A stretch of DNA of 64,000 nucleotides. Origin: Microplitis mediator. Taxonomy: Eukaryota > Arthropoda > Insecta > Hymenoptera > Braconidae. Below the pieces are notes generated by a model that saw nothing but the letters and a program-made list of their open reading frames with translations, made no database searches and was not told where the DNA came from. The position numbers and the translations under genes were made by a program. The stretch is taken from positions 11,069,801 to 11,133,800 of the forward strand of contig NC_079978.1 in NCBI RefSeq assembly GCF_029852145.1. The letters run 5' to 3'. Shown piece by piece: positions 23,970 through 35,025 of the stretch (its first letter is position 1; each line of letters opens with the position of its first letter).

Positions 23970-24663
23970 GCATGCCTTAAGCGCGAGCGTAGGTATGCTC
24001 TACTCTCGCCTAAAAATTAATAAACTGGAGTCCGTCAGAGTTTTATTTAAATAAATAATAATATAGTGGTTAAAGTAGATCGGCCTTTATACCCCAATAA
24101 AAGAAAACATCAATGGTCATTTTTCTAAACAATAAACAGCTGGTCCAACCCACAATTTGGATAAAAAATGAGTTTTTCAGAAAAAATCCTGTAAAATACA
24201 TGTAACACTCTTCTTGTAATCTCCATAACTTTCGGAAAACAAAACTAATTCTTTTGAATTTTATTTCAATATATCCGTAAATTCGTTCTAACAAACTGAT
24301 TAAAAAACCACAACTCTATTATTATTCGTTTGATTATAAAATAACAAAATGTGTACTGTCGAAGCTAAAACATTTACATCTCAGGCTGCCATATATAAAA
24401 AAAATATATAAACAGAGTTAGTGAAGACCTGCTTCTTCTATCGGAGCGTGCTAGATGGCGTTAGCAAAGATTTCCATTCTATCCGCAGGAATTTTTTAAT
24501 ATTTTCTATAATAATTTTTTATTATAATAAATTAGTTTAATAGTTCCTTAAATGTAAGCAAAAAAAAAGAAAAAAATAGGAGTCTTCATGAAAAAATTAA
24601 CAAATCGTAACGTAAACATTTAATCTAAATAATTCGTGGATGACACGACCGCTTAAGGCATGC
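23970..24663. mobile_element. TIR element with GCATGCCTTAAGCG ends
   Basis: Left end GCATGCCTTAAGCG and right end CGCTTAAGGCATGC are perfect 14-bp inverted repeats about 695 bp apart. The interior is AT-rich without a transposase. The flanks contain a local duplication of a 'tttggattttccaaa' phrase, so the target duplication is not clear. Confidence 0.6.
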
Positions 24664-24739
24664 TCATTTGGATTTTCCAAACTTTTATTTCATAATAAAT
24701 GAGCATTATGAGTTGTGCACTTTTGGATTTTCCAAATTT

Positions 24740-25990
24740 TTCTGATTAAAAATTTTATAACTTTCAAACCGTGTGAGATAAAAATTTGGCTCTAGAATAT
24801 TCTTGTAGGGCCTTAAATTTCCTAAAAAAAAAAGTCTTGAGAGTCAATTTTGTAAACTTCATATTTCGTATACTAACAGGCCATCAAAGTTTAGAGTAGA
24901 CAGAATAGTACAAATTAAAGGCTTTATTATCAAAAATATCAATACTACGAGAAAATTCTTGGAGTAAAATTCAATGAAGTAATTAATAAATTTGTTCTAC
25001 ATGTAGTGCATTTAAATCTCTATCAATATCCACATTGTAATAAATAATATTTTATTAACGATTAAAGAAATATATACATTAGGGTGGGTTGAAAAAAAAC
25101 TTTTTTTTTGTTTTTCTTAGCATGAGGGTAGAATTTCTACCTTATAAAAAAAAAACATTTTTCAAGAAAAAAAAAATTTTTTTACTCAACATTTTGAGGT
25201 GGCCCACTCGTTTTTTAAATTAATAATTGATTAAACAGGGAAGTTCCAACGAAAAAATTCTTTTTTGTCCAAAATCGTGGAAAACATCTAATAATTGTCG
25301 AATGTAATTTTTTTAGTTCAAAAGAAAATGCTTTTTATTGTTGGATTTTTTACTTAAATTACAAAAATTAGAGGAAAAAAATTTTTTCAACTTCTGACTT
25401 TCAATTAGCTTTCAAGGGTACACCCTACAGATTCTAGGACACCATAAAATTTTTCTCGTTGGGGCTACCCTGTTTGATCAATTATTTATTTTAAAAACGA
25501 GTGGGCCACCTCAAAATATTGAGTAAATTTTTTTTTTCTTAAAAATTTTTTTTTTTATAAGGTACAAATTCTACCCCCATGCTAAGAAAAACAATAAAAA
25601 AGTTTTTTTTCAACCCACCCTAATATATATAGACCAAAAACTGGAATACAATACCAATGAAAAAGTTGTACCTAGTTATTTTATGATCCCAGTATGTAAA
25701 TTTGCTTTTTTTACTTGCTTCCTTTAATTTTAGTCCAAGAATTTTTACGTAGTATTGATATTTTGAATAATAGAGCCTTAAAGCTGCATAATTCTGTTTA
25801 CTTTCGGCTTTGATGGCCTGTAAGTATACCAAATATCGATTTTAAAAGTTAGACTACCCGGTCCTTTTTTTTAGGAAATTTAATGCCCTACAAGAATATT
25901 CTGAAGCCGAATTTTTATCTCACACTGTTCAAAAGTTATAATATTTTTAATCAAAAAAAATTTTTTCGCATGTTATTTAAGTGGGAAATT
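24740..25990. repeat. Diverged palindrome around a nested foldback element
   Basis: Left sequence 24755-24895 (AGATAAAAATTTGGCTCTAG, TATTCTTGTAGGGC, AACAGGCCATCAAAG) is matched in reverse at about 25808-25960. The centre holds the 25079-25623 element. The right side continues to the BEL insertion site at 25997 and resumes at 34893, ending near GACTCGGCCTAATATA (35014). Confidence 0.6.
25079..25623. mobile_element. Foldback MITE, TTAGGGTGGGTTG ends
   Basis: TTAGGGTGGGTTGAAAAAAA on the left and its reverse complement on the right bound matching arms (GGTGGCCCACTCGTTTTT / AACGAGTGGGCCACCTC). No coding sequence. It shares the TTAGGGTG start with several other elements here. Confidence 0.75.
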
Positions 25991-25997
25991 TCAAATG

Positions 25998-28179
25998 TGT
26001 TGTAATAATAATTAAATAAAGACATGCCAGGACTGGTTGGTGGTTGGGATGTTTGAAAAATACGCATATTTAAAAATATAACAATATTTTTATTTGTCAC
26101 AGCACAAAATATCACTGGGTTGCAAATTAAATAGTTTATTTAATTTATAAATACTGTTAATTGTCTGAGCTCATGAATACGTGAATAATTGAATACAAAT
26201 TATTGAGTTGAGCTCGAGTAAATAATGAATTAAAAATAATCAAGTTGAGTTTAATTGAACACTGAGTTGAATGCAAAAATGTCATGATAATAAGTAACAT
26301 GATGTCAGAGGTTACTGAGCGAAGTGAACACATGTTGCGTAATCACAACTACATTCAAATTTGAATGTAGTTGAACTTCCGGCAAATAGAGGCAGCACCT
26401 ACTGGGGCCTAGTGTCCATCTATGAGAACTTGACTTGCACTGTGCGACGCATGCGCATGGATTTTTCCTGCCTCGTGGCAAGAAGACCGACGCCATTATT
26501 CTATTCGTTTATACAATTTCAAGTGTCACCACGTGTTTTGTATAATCTATTCAAATTGCGCTCATCTTGAGTAAATAATTAAAAGTAATCAATTAATTAC
26601 ATTAAGGGTTCATTACTCTATATAAAAATATAATTATTTTTATAATTGCGAGCTCAGAGCTCAAAAAATAAATATAAAACAACATCAAGAAATCCAGTGT
26701 TCTACAACCTGTTCCTGACGAGGTTATATCATCGAGAAAGCAACAGGTGCATTATTTATTAAACATTTACTTGCTATCAGTGCTCAATTAATTTAAAAGA
26801 CTCAGTTTTATTATTTATTTAATTATCATTATGCTCAATTTCTTAATTAATTTAAAAGTTATATTTCGCTCAGTAGCCTCTGCTATCATGCTACCACGTG
26901 TTCAACAAATAAATTAAAATCAGTGTAATTTATCATGAGCTCATTAAATTCAATTCAATTAAGTGATCATCACTATTAAAACTCAATAACAAAAATATTT
27001 ATGTATTCAGTGCTATTAAAAATAGTAATTAATGTGTTCACTTCGCTCAGTAACCTCTGACATCATGTTACTTATTATCATGACATTTTTGCATTCAACT
27101 CAGTGTTCAATTAAACTCAACTTGATTATTTTTAATTCATTATTTACTCGAGCTCAACTCAATAATTTGTATTCAATTATTCACGTATTCATGAGCTCAG
27201 ACAATTAACAGTATTTATAAATTAAATAAACTATTTTATTTGTCACAGCACAAAATATCACTGGGTTGCAAATTAAATAGTTTATTTAATTTATAAATAC
27301 TGTTAATTGTCTGAGCTCATGAATACGTGAATAATTGAATACAAATTATTGAGTTGAGCTCGAGTAAATAATGAATTAAAAATAATCAAGTTGAGTTTAA
27401 TTGAACACTGAGTTGAATGCAAAAATGTCATGATAATAAGTAACATGATGTCAGAGGTTACTGAGCGAAGTGAACACATTAATTACTATTTTTAATAGCA
27501 CTGAATACATAAATATTTTTGTTATTGAGTTTTAATAGTGATGATCACTTAATTGAATTGAATTTAATGAGCTCATGATAAATTACACTGATTTTAATTT
27601 ATTTGTTGAACACGTGGTAGCATGATAGCAGAGGCTACTGAGCGAAATATAACTTTTAAATTAATTAAGAAATTGAGCATAATGATAATTAAATAAATAA
27701 TAAAACTGAGTCTTTTAAATTAATTGAGCACTGATAGCAAGTAAATGTTTAATAAATAATGCACCTGTTGCTTTCTCGATGATATAACCTCGTCAGGAAC
27801 AGGTTGTAGAACACTGGATTTCTTGATGTTGTTTTATATTTATTTTTTGAGCTCTGAGCTCGCAATTATAAAAATAATTATATTTTTATATAGAGTAATG
27901 AACCCTTAATGTAATTAATTGATTACTTTTAATTATTTACTCAAGATGAGCGCAATTTGAATAGATTATACAAAACACGTGGTGACACTTGAAATTGTAT
28001 AAACGAATAGAATAATGGCGTCGGTCTTCTTGCCACGAGGCAGGAAAAATCCATGCGCATGCGTCGCACAGTGCAAGTCAAGTTCTCATAGATGGACACT
28101 AGGCCCCAGTAGGTGCTGCCTCTATTTGCCGGAAGTTCAACTACATTCAAATTTGAATGTAGTTGTGATTACGCAACAT
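25998..28179 (-). repeat. 3' LTR of the BEL element, rebuilt as a palindrome
   Basis: 25998-26332 matches 33858-34192, the outer third of the LTR on the minus strand. At 26333 the sequence switches exactly to the LTR's other terminus (TGTTGCGTAATCAC) in plus orientation and runs about 900 bp to about 27235. It then switches back to minus orientation, lacking about the first 90 bp of the LTR, and runs to 28179. Arms 26333-27231 and about 27280-28179 are reverse complements around a loop of roughly 45 bp. The inner breakpoint shows TATTT microhomology. Confidence 0.85.
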
Positions 28180-28265
28180 TCCGCCCGCCATCAGCAACAG
28201 AGTTGATGATTGATGAGTTCTTGAGTACTTGATCTTTTGATGAGCATGTCATTGAACCAGTGAAG

Positions 28266-31200
28266 TTATTCTTCGTCATCTTCTTGTGGTTCTGGTTCAA
28301 TTGGTAGGAGTGCAAGCTTCGTGATTGGACGAGTGAGTGTTGAGTTCACTGTTTTGAGCGTAGCAACCCTGGTCAATCCATCTTTGCCAGGGTGAAGTGC
28401 GATAATACGAGCGAGAGGCCACCTGGTTGGTGGAAACCTTTCGTCGGTGAGTAATACAAGTGACCCAACTTGAATTTGATGAGTTGGGCGTTGCCACTTG
28501 GTGATTGCCAGTTGTCTTTGAAGATAACTTGTAGACCAATGATTCCAGAACTGTTGAACACGTTGTTGTAGAAATTGCCATCTAGACAATCGAGAACTAT
28601 TTGTATCGATGAGTGCTGGTTCAGGAATCATGTTGAGTGCTCGTCCAATTAAGAAGTGACCAGGAGTGAGTGCAGCCATGTCTTCTGGATCTTCCGTGAG
28701 TGGCTCCAATGGTCTTGAATTCAATATAGCTTCAATTTGCGTCAGAAGAGTCGTAAATTCTTCAAACGTAAATGAAGACTCTCCCACTGATCGAGTAAGA
28801 TGATGTTTGAGTGATTTGACAGCAGCTTCCCACTTTCCACCCATGTGTGGGGCTGCTGGTGGATTGAAATGCCAGGTAATACTGTTCACAGTGATGTGAT
28901 CCAGTATTTCTCTTGACTCTTGAGTTCCTTGAGTGAACAGACGGTTGAGATCAGTTTCAGCGCCTTTGAACGTCGTTCCACAATCGCTGTAGAGTGCTGT
29001 GCAGATGCCTCGTCGGCTGATAAATCTGCGGAGTGCTGCGATGAACCCACTAGAGCTGTAGTCGCTGACTACCTCTAGATGTACTGCTGACGTAGAAAGG
29101 CAGACAAAAACACAAATCCAGCCTTTGTATGTTTTTGCTCCTCTGCGTCTCCAATTTTTGAGTGTTATTGGGCCAGCATAGTCAACTCCAGTGTGAGTGA
29201 ATGCAGATGATGGAGTAACTCGTGATACTGGTAGCTGACCCATGAGTTGTTGAGCTCTATCAGCACGATGTCGTGCGCATCTTATACATTTGAGTATAAT
29301 TGAGCGTACTGGTTGTCTACCGCCAATGATCCAGTACTTTTGTCGTATGAATGCCAGAGTAAGTTGAGTACCACCATGCATGGTACGCTGATGAGCATCA
29401 GAGATGATGAGTTTTGTGAGTGCCGCATTCCGTGGTAGAATAGCAGGATGCTTGCTTTGGTCTTGATTTGGAGAATTTTCCAACCGTCCACCTACTCGAA
29501 TGATGCCGTCGGTGTCAATGAATGCAACCAATCGAGCAAATGGATGACCATTAGGCCATGGTGCGTGTTTGGAGTGCATGTTGATCTCGTTTGAAAAATG
29601 AATGCGTTGAGTTTCTTTGATACAGAAGTTGAGTGCAGAAATTACTTCGTCAGAAGTAATTGGAGTCTTAAGTGATGAGTTTGGTGATTTCTTGATCATG
29701 TCACGAAGTCTAAAGCAGATTGCAGTAGCTCGTAACATGCGTAGGAGTGGTATTGGCCGTTCCATGATAGGCCAATTTGATTTCAGCGATAAATTCGATG
29801 AGAACAGGGCCAGTCCAGGCCGTTCTTCTGCTTGAGCTCCTGTATCATCGATTGATGGACATTTAGGCCAGGACGATGAACTCTTGAGCAACCATGGTGG
29901 GCCAGTCCACCATAGTTGATGATCACGGAGTTGAGTAGGTGTCAACCCTCGTGTTGCGCAGTCTGCTGGATTTTGTGTGCCCGGAATGAAATTCCAGTGG
30001 CCATCTGGAAGTAGATCTTGAATATGTGACACCCTATTCCGAACAAACTCCTTCCAGCGAGACGGATGAGATTTAATCCACGTGAGTGTAATTGTTGAGT
30101 CCGTCCACAAGTATATTGGCGATTGAGTGAGATTTAGAGTGCTCTGGCAGTGTTTTGTGAGTTTTGCCAACATGTGCGCTGCGGTGAGTTCTAACCTTGG
30201 TATCGTTAGTCGTTTTAACGGAGCTACCTTGGTTTTGGAGCAGAGCAGCGTAACTCTGACTCCATGAGCTGGTGTGTGGACTTTGATGAACACGGCAGCT
30301 GCCATTGCCAATTGAGAGGCGTCCGAGAATCCATGGATTTCGGTGGTTGAGCACGTGGATGAGTGGATCCATCTTGGAATTTTGATTTCAGAGATAAATT
30401 TGAGTTCATTTTTGAAGTTTCTCCATTTATGCCGTTGATTGGCTGCCAATGGAGTGTCCCAGCTGAGCTTTTCGAGCCAAAGCTCCTGCATGAATACCTT
30501 GGCTCGAATGATGAGTGGTGCGAGAAATCCAAGAGGATCAAAGATTTGAGCAATCTCTGATAAAATGATCCTTTTTGTAAATTTTGGAGTTGAGCATGGT
30601 GGTGAGTACGTAAAATAGAACTGATCTGAGTGTGAGGACCAGTACATGCCCAGAATCTTGGTGCTGGAGTCTGGATCCTCGAATTTATGATTTTTGATCG
30701 CTTCCACATGATTGAGTTGTTGTAATTTTGGATGATTGCTTGCCCATTTAGCAAGAGGGAATCCGCCCGCCTTGCAGAGTGCTTCAAGTTGATCAGCAAC
30801 TTGTTGTAATGAGTTCAAGTCATCGGCACCACCAAAGATATCGTCAACATATCTTCCGTGGGTGAGTGGAATGATCGCAAGAGGAAATCGATGTCCTTCG
30901 TCTTCAACCAATTGAAGTAGAGCACGAACGGCCAAATATGGAGCTGGTCTGGTCCCGTAGGTGACCGTGGTGAGTTTATATGGAGTTATTTGGCCTTGTT
31001 GGTTGAACCAGAGTATTTGTTGAAGTGATTGATCGCGTTCGTCGACCAAAATCTGTCTAAACATCTTCGTGATATCTGTTATGAAGATGAGCTTATGAGT
31101 GCGAACTCCTATGAGTACGTCGAAGATGTCTAGTTGCAGTTTTGGACCGGTGTGAAGCACATCGTTGAGTGAAAGACCTGAGCTGGTGGTTTTGGAACCG

Positions 31201-32249
31201 TTGAAAACTACTCGCAGCTTGGTTGTGATGCTGCTTTCCCGTAAGACTCCATGATGAGGGAGATAGTAGTCTGGTTCACCTGTTGTTGATTGAGTTGATT
31301 CCACCATGTGATTGAGTTCTTCGTATTCCTTCAGAAAATCAAGGTAGAGTGCTTTCAAACGATCGTCATGATCTAAACGACGTTTGAGATGAATAAGACA
31401 GCGGTATGCTGCTGAGTACGAATTCCCCAGCTGTTGAGGTGACGATTTGATTGGCAGTCGAACTATGTATCGTCCTGAACTGTCTCGTCGATGAGTTTGT
31501 TGAAAATGCGCTTCACACGCCTCCTCATCTGGGTTGAGTTCCTTGATTTTGCTGACTGGAATTTCTTCTTGAGTCCAGAAGCGTGATAGCAGGTCTTGAA
31601 GTTGTTGAGTTGACTGCTCGACAGCAGCATGATAAGTAATAGATGGTCGATGAGTGCGTTGAGTAACTGGACCAAGTAATATCCATCCGAAGATGGTATC
31701 TTGAGCGATTGGCAGGCCTTCAGACCTTTTAATGAGTGCATCTTTAATGATAAGACCATAATGATCGGCACCAATGATGATATCAATTGGTCCTGGTCTC
31801 ATGAACGCTGGATCTGCCAATTGTAGTTGTTTGTATTGGTCCCAGTTGAGTGTGTTGAGTGCAACAGATGGTAGTTGAGTAGTGAGACCACCTAGTATAT
31901 GAGCACTGATGATGACTGAGTCGTTTGAATGCCTAGATGAAAGCTTGAGTGCGACTTGACCTTTAGTTCTACCAGCATTGGCAACACCAATACCAATAAT
32001 CTGGATAGATGAGTGAGTGCGTTTAAGTTTGAGTGAATTTACCAAGGAATCTGAAACAAACGATAATTCAGACCCTGGATCCAGCAATATGCGTACTGGA
32101 TGAGTACTTAACTTGGTGATCAAGTCCACTAGGCATGTTGCGAGTAAGATTGCTGGGCGATGAGTACTAGTATGATGAATGCCGGACGTGTTGAGTGCAA
32201 TTGAGTTCAGTTGAGCGTCGCTCGAGTCGTCATGTGGAAGCAGACGTCT
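28266..32249 (-). CDS. pol: BEL/Pao pol polyprotein (protease, RT, RNase H, integrase)
   Basis: The frame is open from just after the TAA at 32250-32252 to the stop at 28266. Counting from ATG 32127-32129 (1287 residues): an aspartic protease motif LLDPGS at 15-20; a Pao-type reverse transcriptase with ITDI (D352) and YVDD at 427-430; RNase H acidic residues near D603, E647 and D677; an integrase zinc-binding H913/H918 with C948/C951; and the integrase D983, D1049, E1101 triad. A C-terminal segment (VGSLVLLTDERFPPTRWPLA) follows, typical of BEL elements. The polyprotein copies element RNA to DNA and integrates it. The ATG is probably not the true start: the same frame joins gag upstream, interrupted by one TAA. 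Confidence 0.93.
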   Translation of the reverse strand, partial: RRLLPHDDSSDAQLNSIALNTSGIHHTSTHRPAILLATCLVDLITKLSTHPVRILLDPGSELSFVSDSLVNSLKLKRTHSSIQIIGIGVANAGRTKGQVALKLSSRHSNDSVIISAHILGGLTTQLPSVALNTLNWDQYKQLQLADPAFMRPGPIDIIIGADHYGLIIKDALIKRSEGLPIAQDTIFGWILLGPVTQRTHRPSITYHAAVEQSTQQLQDLLSRFWTQEEIPVSKIKELNPDEEACEAHFQQTHRRDSSGRYIVRLPIKSSPQQLGNSYSAAYRCLIHLKRRLDHDDRLKALYLDFLKEYEELNHMVESTQSTTGEPDYYLPHHGVLRESSITTKLRVVFNGSKTTSSGLSLNDVLHTGPKLQLDIFDVLIGVRTHKLIFITDITKMFRQILVDERDQSLQQILWFNQQGQITPYKLTTVTYGTRPAPYLAVRALLQLVEDEGHRFPLAIIPLTHGRYVDDIFGGADDLNSLQQVADQLEALCKAGGFPLAKWASNHPKLQQLNHVEAIKNHKFEDPDSSTKILGMYWSSHSDQFYFTYSPPCSTPKFTKRIILSEIAQIFDPLGFLAPLIIRAKVFMQELWLEKLSWDTPLAANQRHKWRNFKNELKFISEIKIPRWIHSSTCSTTEIHGFSDASQLAMAAAVFIKVHTPAHGVRVTLLCSKTKVAPLKRLTIPRLELTAAHMLAKLTKHCQSTLNLTQSPIYLWTDSTITLTWIKSHPSRWKEFVRNRVSHIQDLLPDGHWNFIPGTQNPADCATRGLTPTQLRDHQLWWTGPPWLLKSSSSWPKCPSIDDTGAQAEERPGLALFSSNLSLKSNWPIMERPIPLLRMLRATAICFRLRDMIKKSPNSSLKTPITSDEVISALNFCIKETQRIHFSNEINMHSKHAPWPNGHPFARLVAFIDTDGIIRVGGRLENSPNQDQSKHPAILPRNAALTKLIISDAHQRTMHGGTQLTLAFIRQKYWIIGGRQPVRSIILKCIRCARHRADRAQQLMGQLPVSRVTPSSAFTHTGVDYAGPITLKNWRRRGAKTYKGWICVFVCLSTSAVHLEVVSDYSSSGFIAALRRFISRRGICTALYSDCGTTFKGAETDLNRLFTQGTQESREILDHITVNSITWHFNPPAAPHMGGKWEAAVKSLKHHLTRSVGESSFTFEEFTTLLTQIEAILNSRPLEPLTEDPEDMAALTPGHFLIGRALNMIPEPALIDTNSSRLSRWQFLQQRVQQFWNHWSTSYLQRQLAITKWQRPTHQIQVGSLVLLTDERFPPTRWPLARIIALHPGKDGLTRVATLKTVNSTLTRPITKLALLPIEPEPQEDDEE

Positions 32250-33755
32250 TTATTGAGTGCCTTTAGCGGCTGAGCTAGATGGTGTTTGAGTGCTGTTGAG
32301 TCCCGGGTGTATCATGGTGTGATGTTTTTGTTCACACACCCTGCATGTGAATTTTGAATTGCACGCATCCGGTAGATGATGGCCAAAACAATTTTCACAA
32401 AGTCGCTTTTCCACAACGACTTGAGTGCGTTGAGCCTTTGTGAGTCCCAAGAATTGAGTGCATCTCACAATAAAGTGATCTCCTTTACACAAATCACAGG
32501 GATATTGTGCAGGAGGGAATACCTTCTTGGGAGGCTTCTTGAGTGCAGTAGATGAGTTCGTGGCTGGAGATTTAGTTTCCGATGAGTGCGAGTTGGAAAC
32601 AGCAGCAGCAGAGTATGACGCTGGTTTTCCAGATGAACGTGGTGGTTTGGATGCCTGTTCCACCCGTTCTTGAGCACGAGCACGACTGACTAGAAAGTCA
32701 TTGAGCACTTTGAGTGATGGGTATTCAGTCGAAGCACCCATTTTGTTCTCCCAGAGCTCCCGGTTGTGTGAGTCCAGTTTAGATATGATCAACTGCGTAA
32801 GCAGCGGATTCATATCTGAGTTCAATTGTACCCCGAGTGCGTTGAGTGCGTTGATTACCTCTGAAACGGTGTTCAGAAGGTAATTGAGCTGCTCAGATGA
32901 GCGTGAAGTGAGTGCATGCATGTTAAGGAGCTTGTCCAGTTGAGCACCGATGAGTAGGCGAGGGTTGTCATATCTCTCCTTGAGCTGATTCCACGCAGGT
33001 ACAAATTGGTCGTCGCACATTTGTACACTGGCGAGGCTGAGTGCGGCTTGTCCTTGCAGACAGCTCTTCAGGTACTGAAGACGTTGAACTGGAGCAAGTT
33101 CTTGAGCATTTATCACCATTGAGGTGAATGAGTCCCTGAATTCCGGCCAGTTCTCGTAACGCCCATCGAACTTGGGAATTGCGAGTGCTGGCAAATGAGT
33201 TGGAGCCCGGGTTGAGTGTATTACAGTTGGAGCAACAGCTGGAACTGGTATTGAGTTGATGAGTGCGATGAGTTTGCCCTTGGCGTTGATATACGACCGA
33301 TACACCAAATCGTATACTCCGTCCTTGACATATGAGCTCTCCAAGAACTCCTTGGTGCAGGTGAGTGCTAGTGAGTCGTGAGTGAGGTTGAATTGGTGCC
33401 ATTCACCCTCGAGTAATTCAAGTCGAGACTTGAGTTGAGCTAGTCCGTCGGCAACGGTGAGCATAGCAGCCAGAGTTTCCCAGTCTGAGAAGACTCTAAG
33501 CCGTGAGTGCTGGCTGATAACTTTCAGCTCGAGTGCTGGGGAAATCGTCGATTTCTTTGGAGTGCGTTTGAGTTTCTGCTTGGACTGATCGCCCTCGCCG
33601 GGGTTCACAGTCTCGTTGGCGCTTGAGTCGCTGAGGACTTGAGTGTTGACGATTTTGATCTCTGGAAAGAGGTGTGGGTCCGTGGGGGTACCTTCAGGGA
33701 CCTCTGAGTGCTCCTGGTCCTTTGGAAGACCCTTCTTCTTCTCTTCATCCCCCAT
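32250..33755 (-). CDS. gag: BEL/Pao gag
   Basis: 501 residues from ATG 33753-33755, ending in TAA 32250-32252. Residues about 188-270 carry the retrotransposon gag segment common to BEL elements (DUF1759-like: LPALAIPKFDGRYENW, YLKSCLQGQAALSL, RYDNPRLL). Cys/His zinc-knuckle clusters occur at about 420-432 and 453-483. Gag forms the particle that packages element RNA. The frame downstream of the stop is the pol frame, so the two were one ORF or are joined by readthrough. The PBS lies 78 bp upstream of the ATG. Confidence 0.9.
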   Translation of the reverse strand: MGDEEKKKGLPKDQEHSEVPEGTPTDPHLFPEIKIVNTQVLSDSSANETVNPGEGDQSKQKLKRTPKKSTISPALELKVISQHSRLRVFSDWETLAAMLTVADGLAQLKSRLELLEGEWHQFNLTHDSLALTCTKEFLESSYVKDGVYDLVYRSYINAKGKLIALINSIPVPAVAPTVIHSTRAPTHLPALAIPKFDGRYENWPEFRDSFTSMVINAQELAPVQRLQYLKSCLQGQAALSLASVQMCDDQFVPAWNQLKERYDNPRLLIGAQLDKLLNMHALTSRSSEQLNYLLNTVSEVINALNALGVQLNSDMNPLLTQLIISKLDSHNRELWENKMGASTEYPSLKVLNDFLVSRARAQERVEQASKPPRSSGKPASYSAAAVSNSHSSETKSPATNSSTALKKPPKKVFPPAQYPCDLCKGDHFIVRCTQFLGLTKAQRTQVVVEKRLCENCFGHHLPDACNSKFTCRVCEQKHHTMIHPGLNSTQTPSSSAAKGTQ

Positions 33756-33832
33756 AGTGAGCTCCTTGACCTGAGAATGGGGTTATATGAGTACAGCTGC
33801 CCAATGATGATGCTACCGACACAACCAACCAA

Positions 33833-33852
33833 CCATCCGGCTCGAAGGACCA
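33833..33852 (-). promoter_or_regulatory. Primer binding site, tRNA-Tyr
   Basis: On the minus strand, TGGTCCTTCGAGCCGGATGG is complementary to the 3' end of a tRNA-Tyr (acceptor stem starting CCTTCG), five bases inside the 5' LTR. The same site occurs in the second BEL element at 62885-62902. Confidence 0.85.
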
Positions 33853-33857
33853 TAAAA

Positions 33858-34892
33858 TGTTGTAATAATAATTAAATAAAGACATGCCAGGACTGGTTGG
33901 TGGTTGGGATGTTTGAAAAATACGCATATTTAAAAATATAACAATATTTTTATTTGTCACAGCACAAAATATCACTGGGTTGCAAATTAAATAGTTTATT
34001 TAATTTATAAATACTGTTAATTGTCTGAGCTCATGAATACGTGAATAATTGAATACAAATTATTGAGTTGAGCTCGAGTAAATAATGAATTAAAAATAAT
34101 CAAGTTGAGTTTAATTGAACACTGAGTTGAATGCAAAAATGTCATGATAATAAGTAACATGATGTCAGAGGTTACTGAGCGAAGTGAACACATTAATTAC
34201 TATTTTTAATAGCACTGAATACATAAATATTTTTGTTATTGAGTTTTAATAGTGATGATCACTTAATTGAATTGAATTTAATGAGCTCATGATAAATTAC
34301 ACTGATTTTAATTTATTTGTTGAACACGTGGTAGCATGATAGCAGAGGCTACTGAGCGAAATATAACTTTTAAATTAATTAAGAAATTGAGCATAATGAT
34401 AATTAAATAAATAATAAAACTGAGTCTTTTAAATTAATTGAGCACTGATAGCAAGTAAATGTTTAATAAATAATGCACCTGTTGCTTTCTCGATGATATA
34501 ACCTCGTCAGGAACAGGTTGTAGAACACTGGATTTCTTGATGTTGTTTTATATTTATTTTTTGAGCTCTGAGCTCGCAATTATAAAAATAATTATATTTT
34601 TATATAGAGTAATGAACCCTTAATGTAATTAATTGATTACTTTTAATTATTTACTCAAGATGAGCGCAATTTGAATAGATTATACAAAACACGTGGTGAC
34701 ACTTGAAATTGTATAAACGAATAGAATAATGGCGTCGGTCTTCTTGCCACGAGGCAGGAAAAATCCATGCGCATGCGTCGCACAGTGCAAGTCAAGTTCT
34801 CATAGATGGACACTAGGCCCCAGTAGGTGCTGCCTCTATTTGCCGGAAGTTCAACTACATTCAAATTTGAATGTAGTTGTGATTACGCAACA
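33858..34892 (-). repeat. 5' LTR of the BEL element
   Basis: 1035 bp. On the minus strand it starts TGTTGCGTAATCAC and ends ATTATTACAACA. This is the unrearranged LTR and serves as the reference for the palindromic one at 25998-28179. Just inside its start, CTACATTCAAATTTGAATGTAG is an inverted repeat that could form a hairpin. Confidence 0.9.
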
Positions 34893-34897
34893 AAATG

Positions 34898-35025
34898 GCA
34901 ACCGACACCTTTTAAAACTGAGCTATAAATTTTGCCCAATGGGAGAATTTTTTTCTCGGTATATAGGTCCATTTTAAGACATAAATTCGATAGGTTTGTT
35001 TTTTTGACTCGGCCTAATATATCTA
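34898..35025. repeat. Remainder of the palindrome hit by the BEL element
   Basis: This AT-rich stretch continues the sequence left of 25997 (one TSD copy, AAATG, on each side). It ends near TTGACTCGGCCTAATATA, resembling the reverse of a TTAGGCC-type terminus. Confidence 0.4.

Larger units (their letters stand above)
22681..24760 (+). repeat. Repeat D, copy 2, interrupted twice
   Basis: The repeat begins with GTAAAATTAACATGGATGG, breaks at 22735, resumes at 23639 (ATTCCACCAGAGGGGCACTT, ACCGTCCTAGTACAGCTG), breaks again near 23970 and resumes after 24663 with ATAATAAATGAGCATTATGA. Copy 1 shows the uninterrupted order. Confidence 0.65.
25998..34892 (-). mobile_element. BEL/Pao LTR retrotransposon, nearly complete, TSD AAATG
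   Basis: Minus-strand element with 5' LTR (33858-34892), tRNA-Tyr primer site, gag, pol and a rearranged 3' LTR (25998-28179). AAATG flanks both outer ends (25993-25997 and 34893-34897), so the present structure is bounded by one integration event. Protease, reverse transcriptase, RNase H and integrase motifs are all intact. The only coding defect seen is one TAA between gag and pol. The intact pol frame and matching LTR copies imply recent insertion. Confidence 0.92.

Noticed and set aside
26305..28206. Small ORFs of 63-69 codons repeated at 26361, 27941 and 34655
   Set aside because: They are the same LTR sequence read in each LTR copy and orientation.
25998..34892. Integrated DNA virus or bracovirus segment
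   Set aside because: All coding sequence is ordinary BEL/Pao gag-pol, with LTRs, a tRNA primer site and a 5-bp duplication. No envelope-like or bracovirus genes were seen anywhere in the window.
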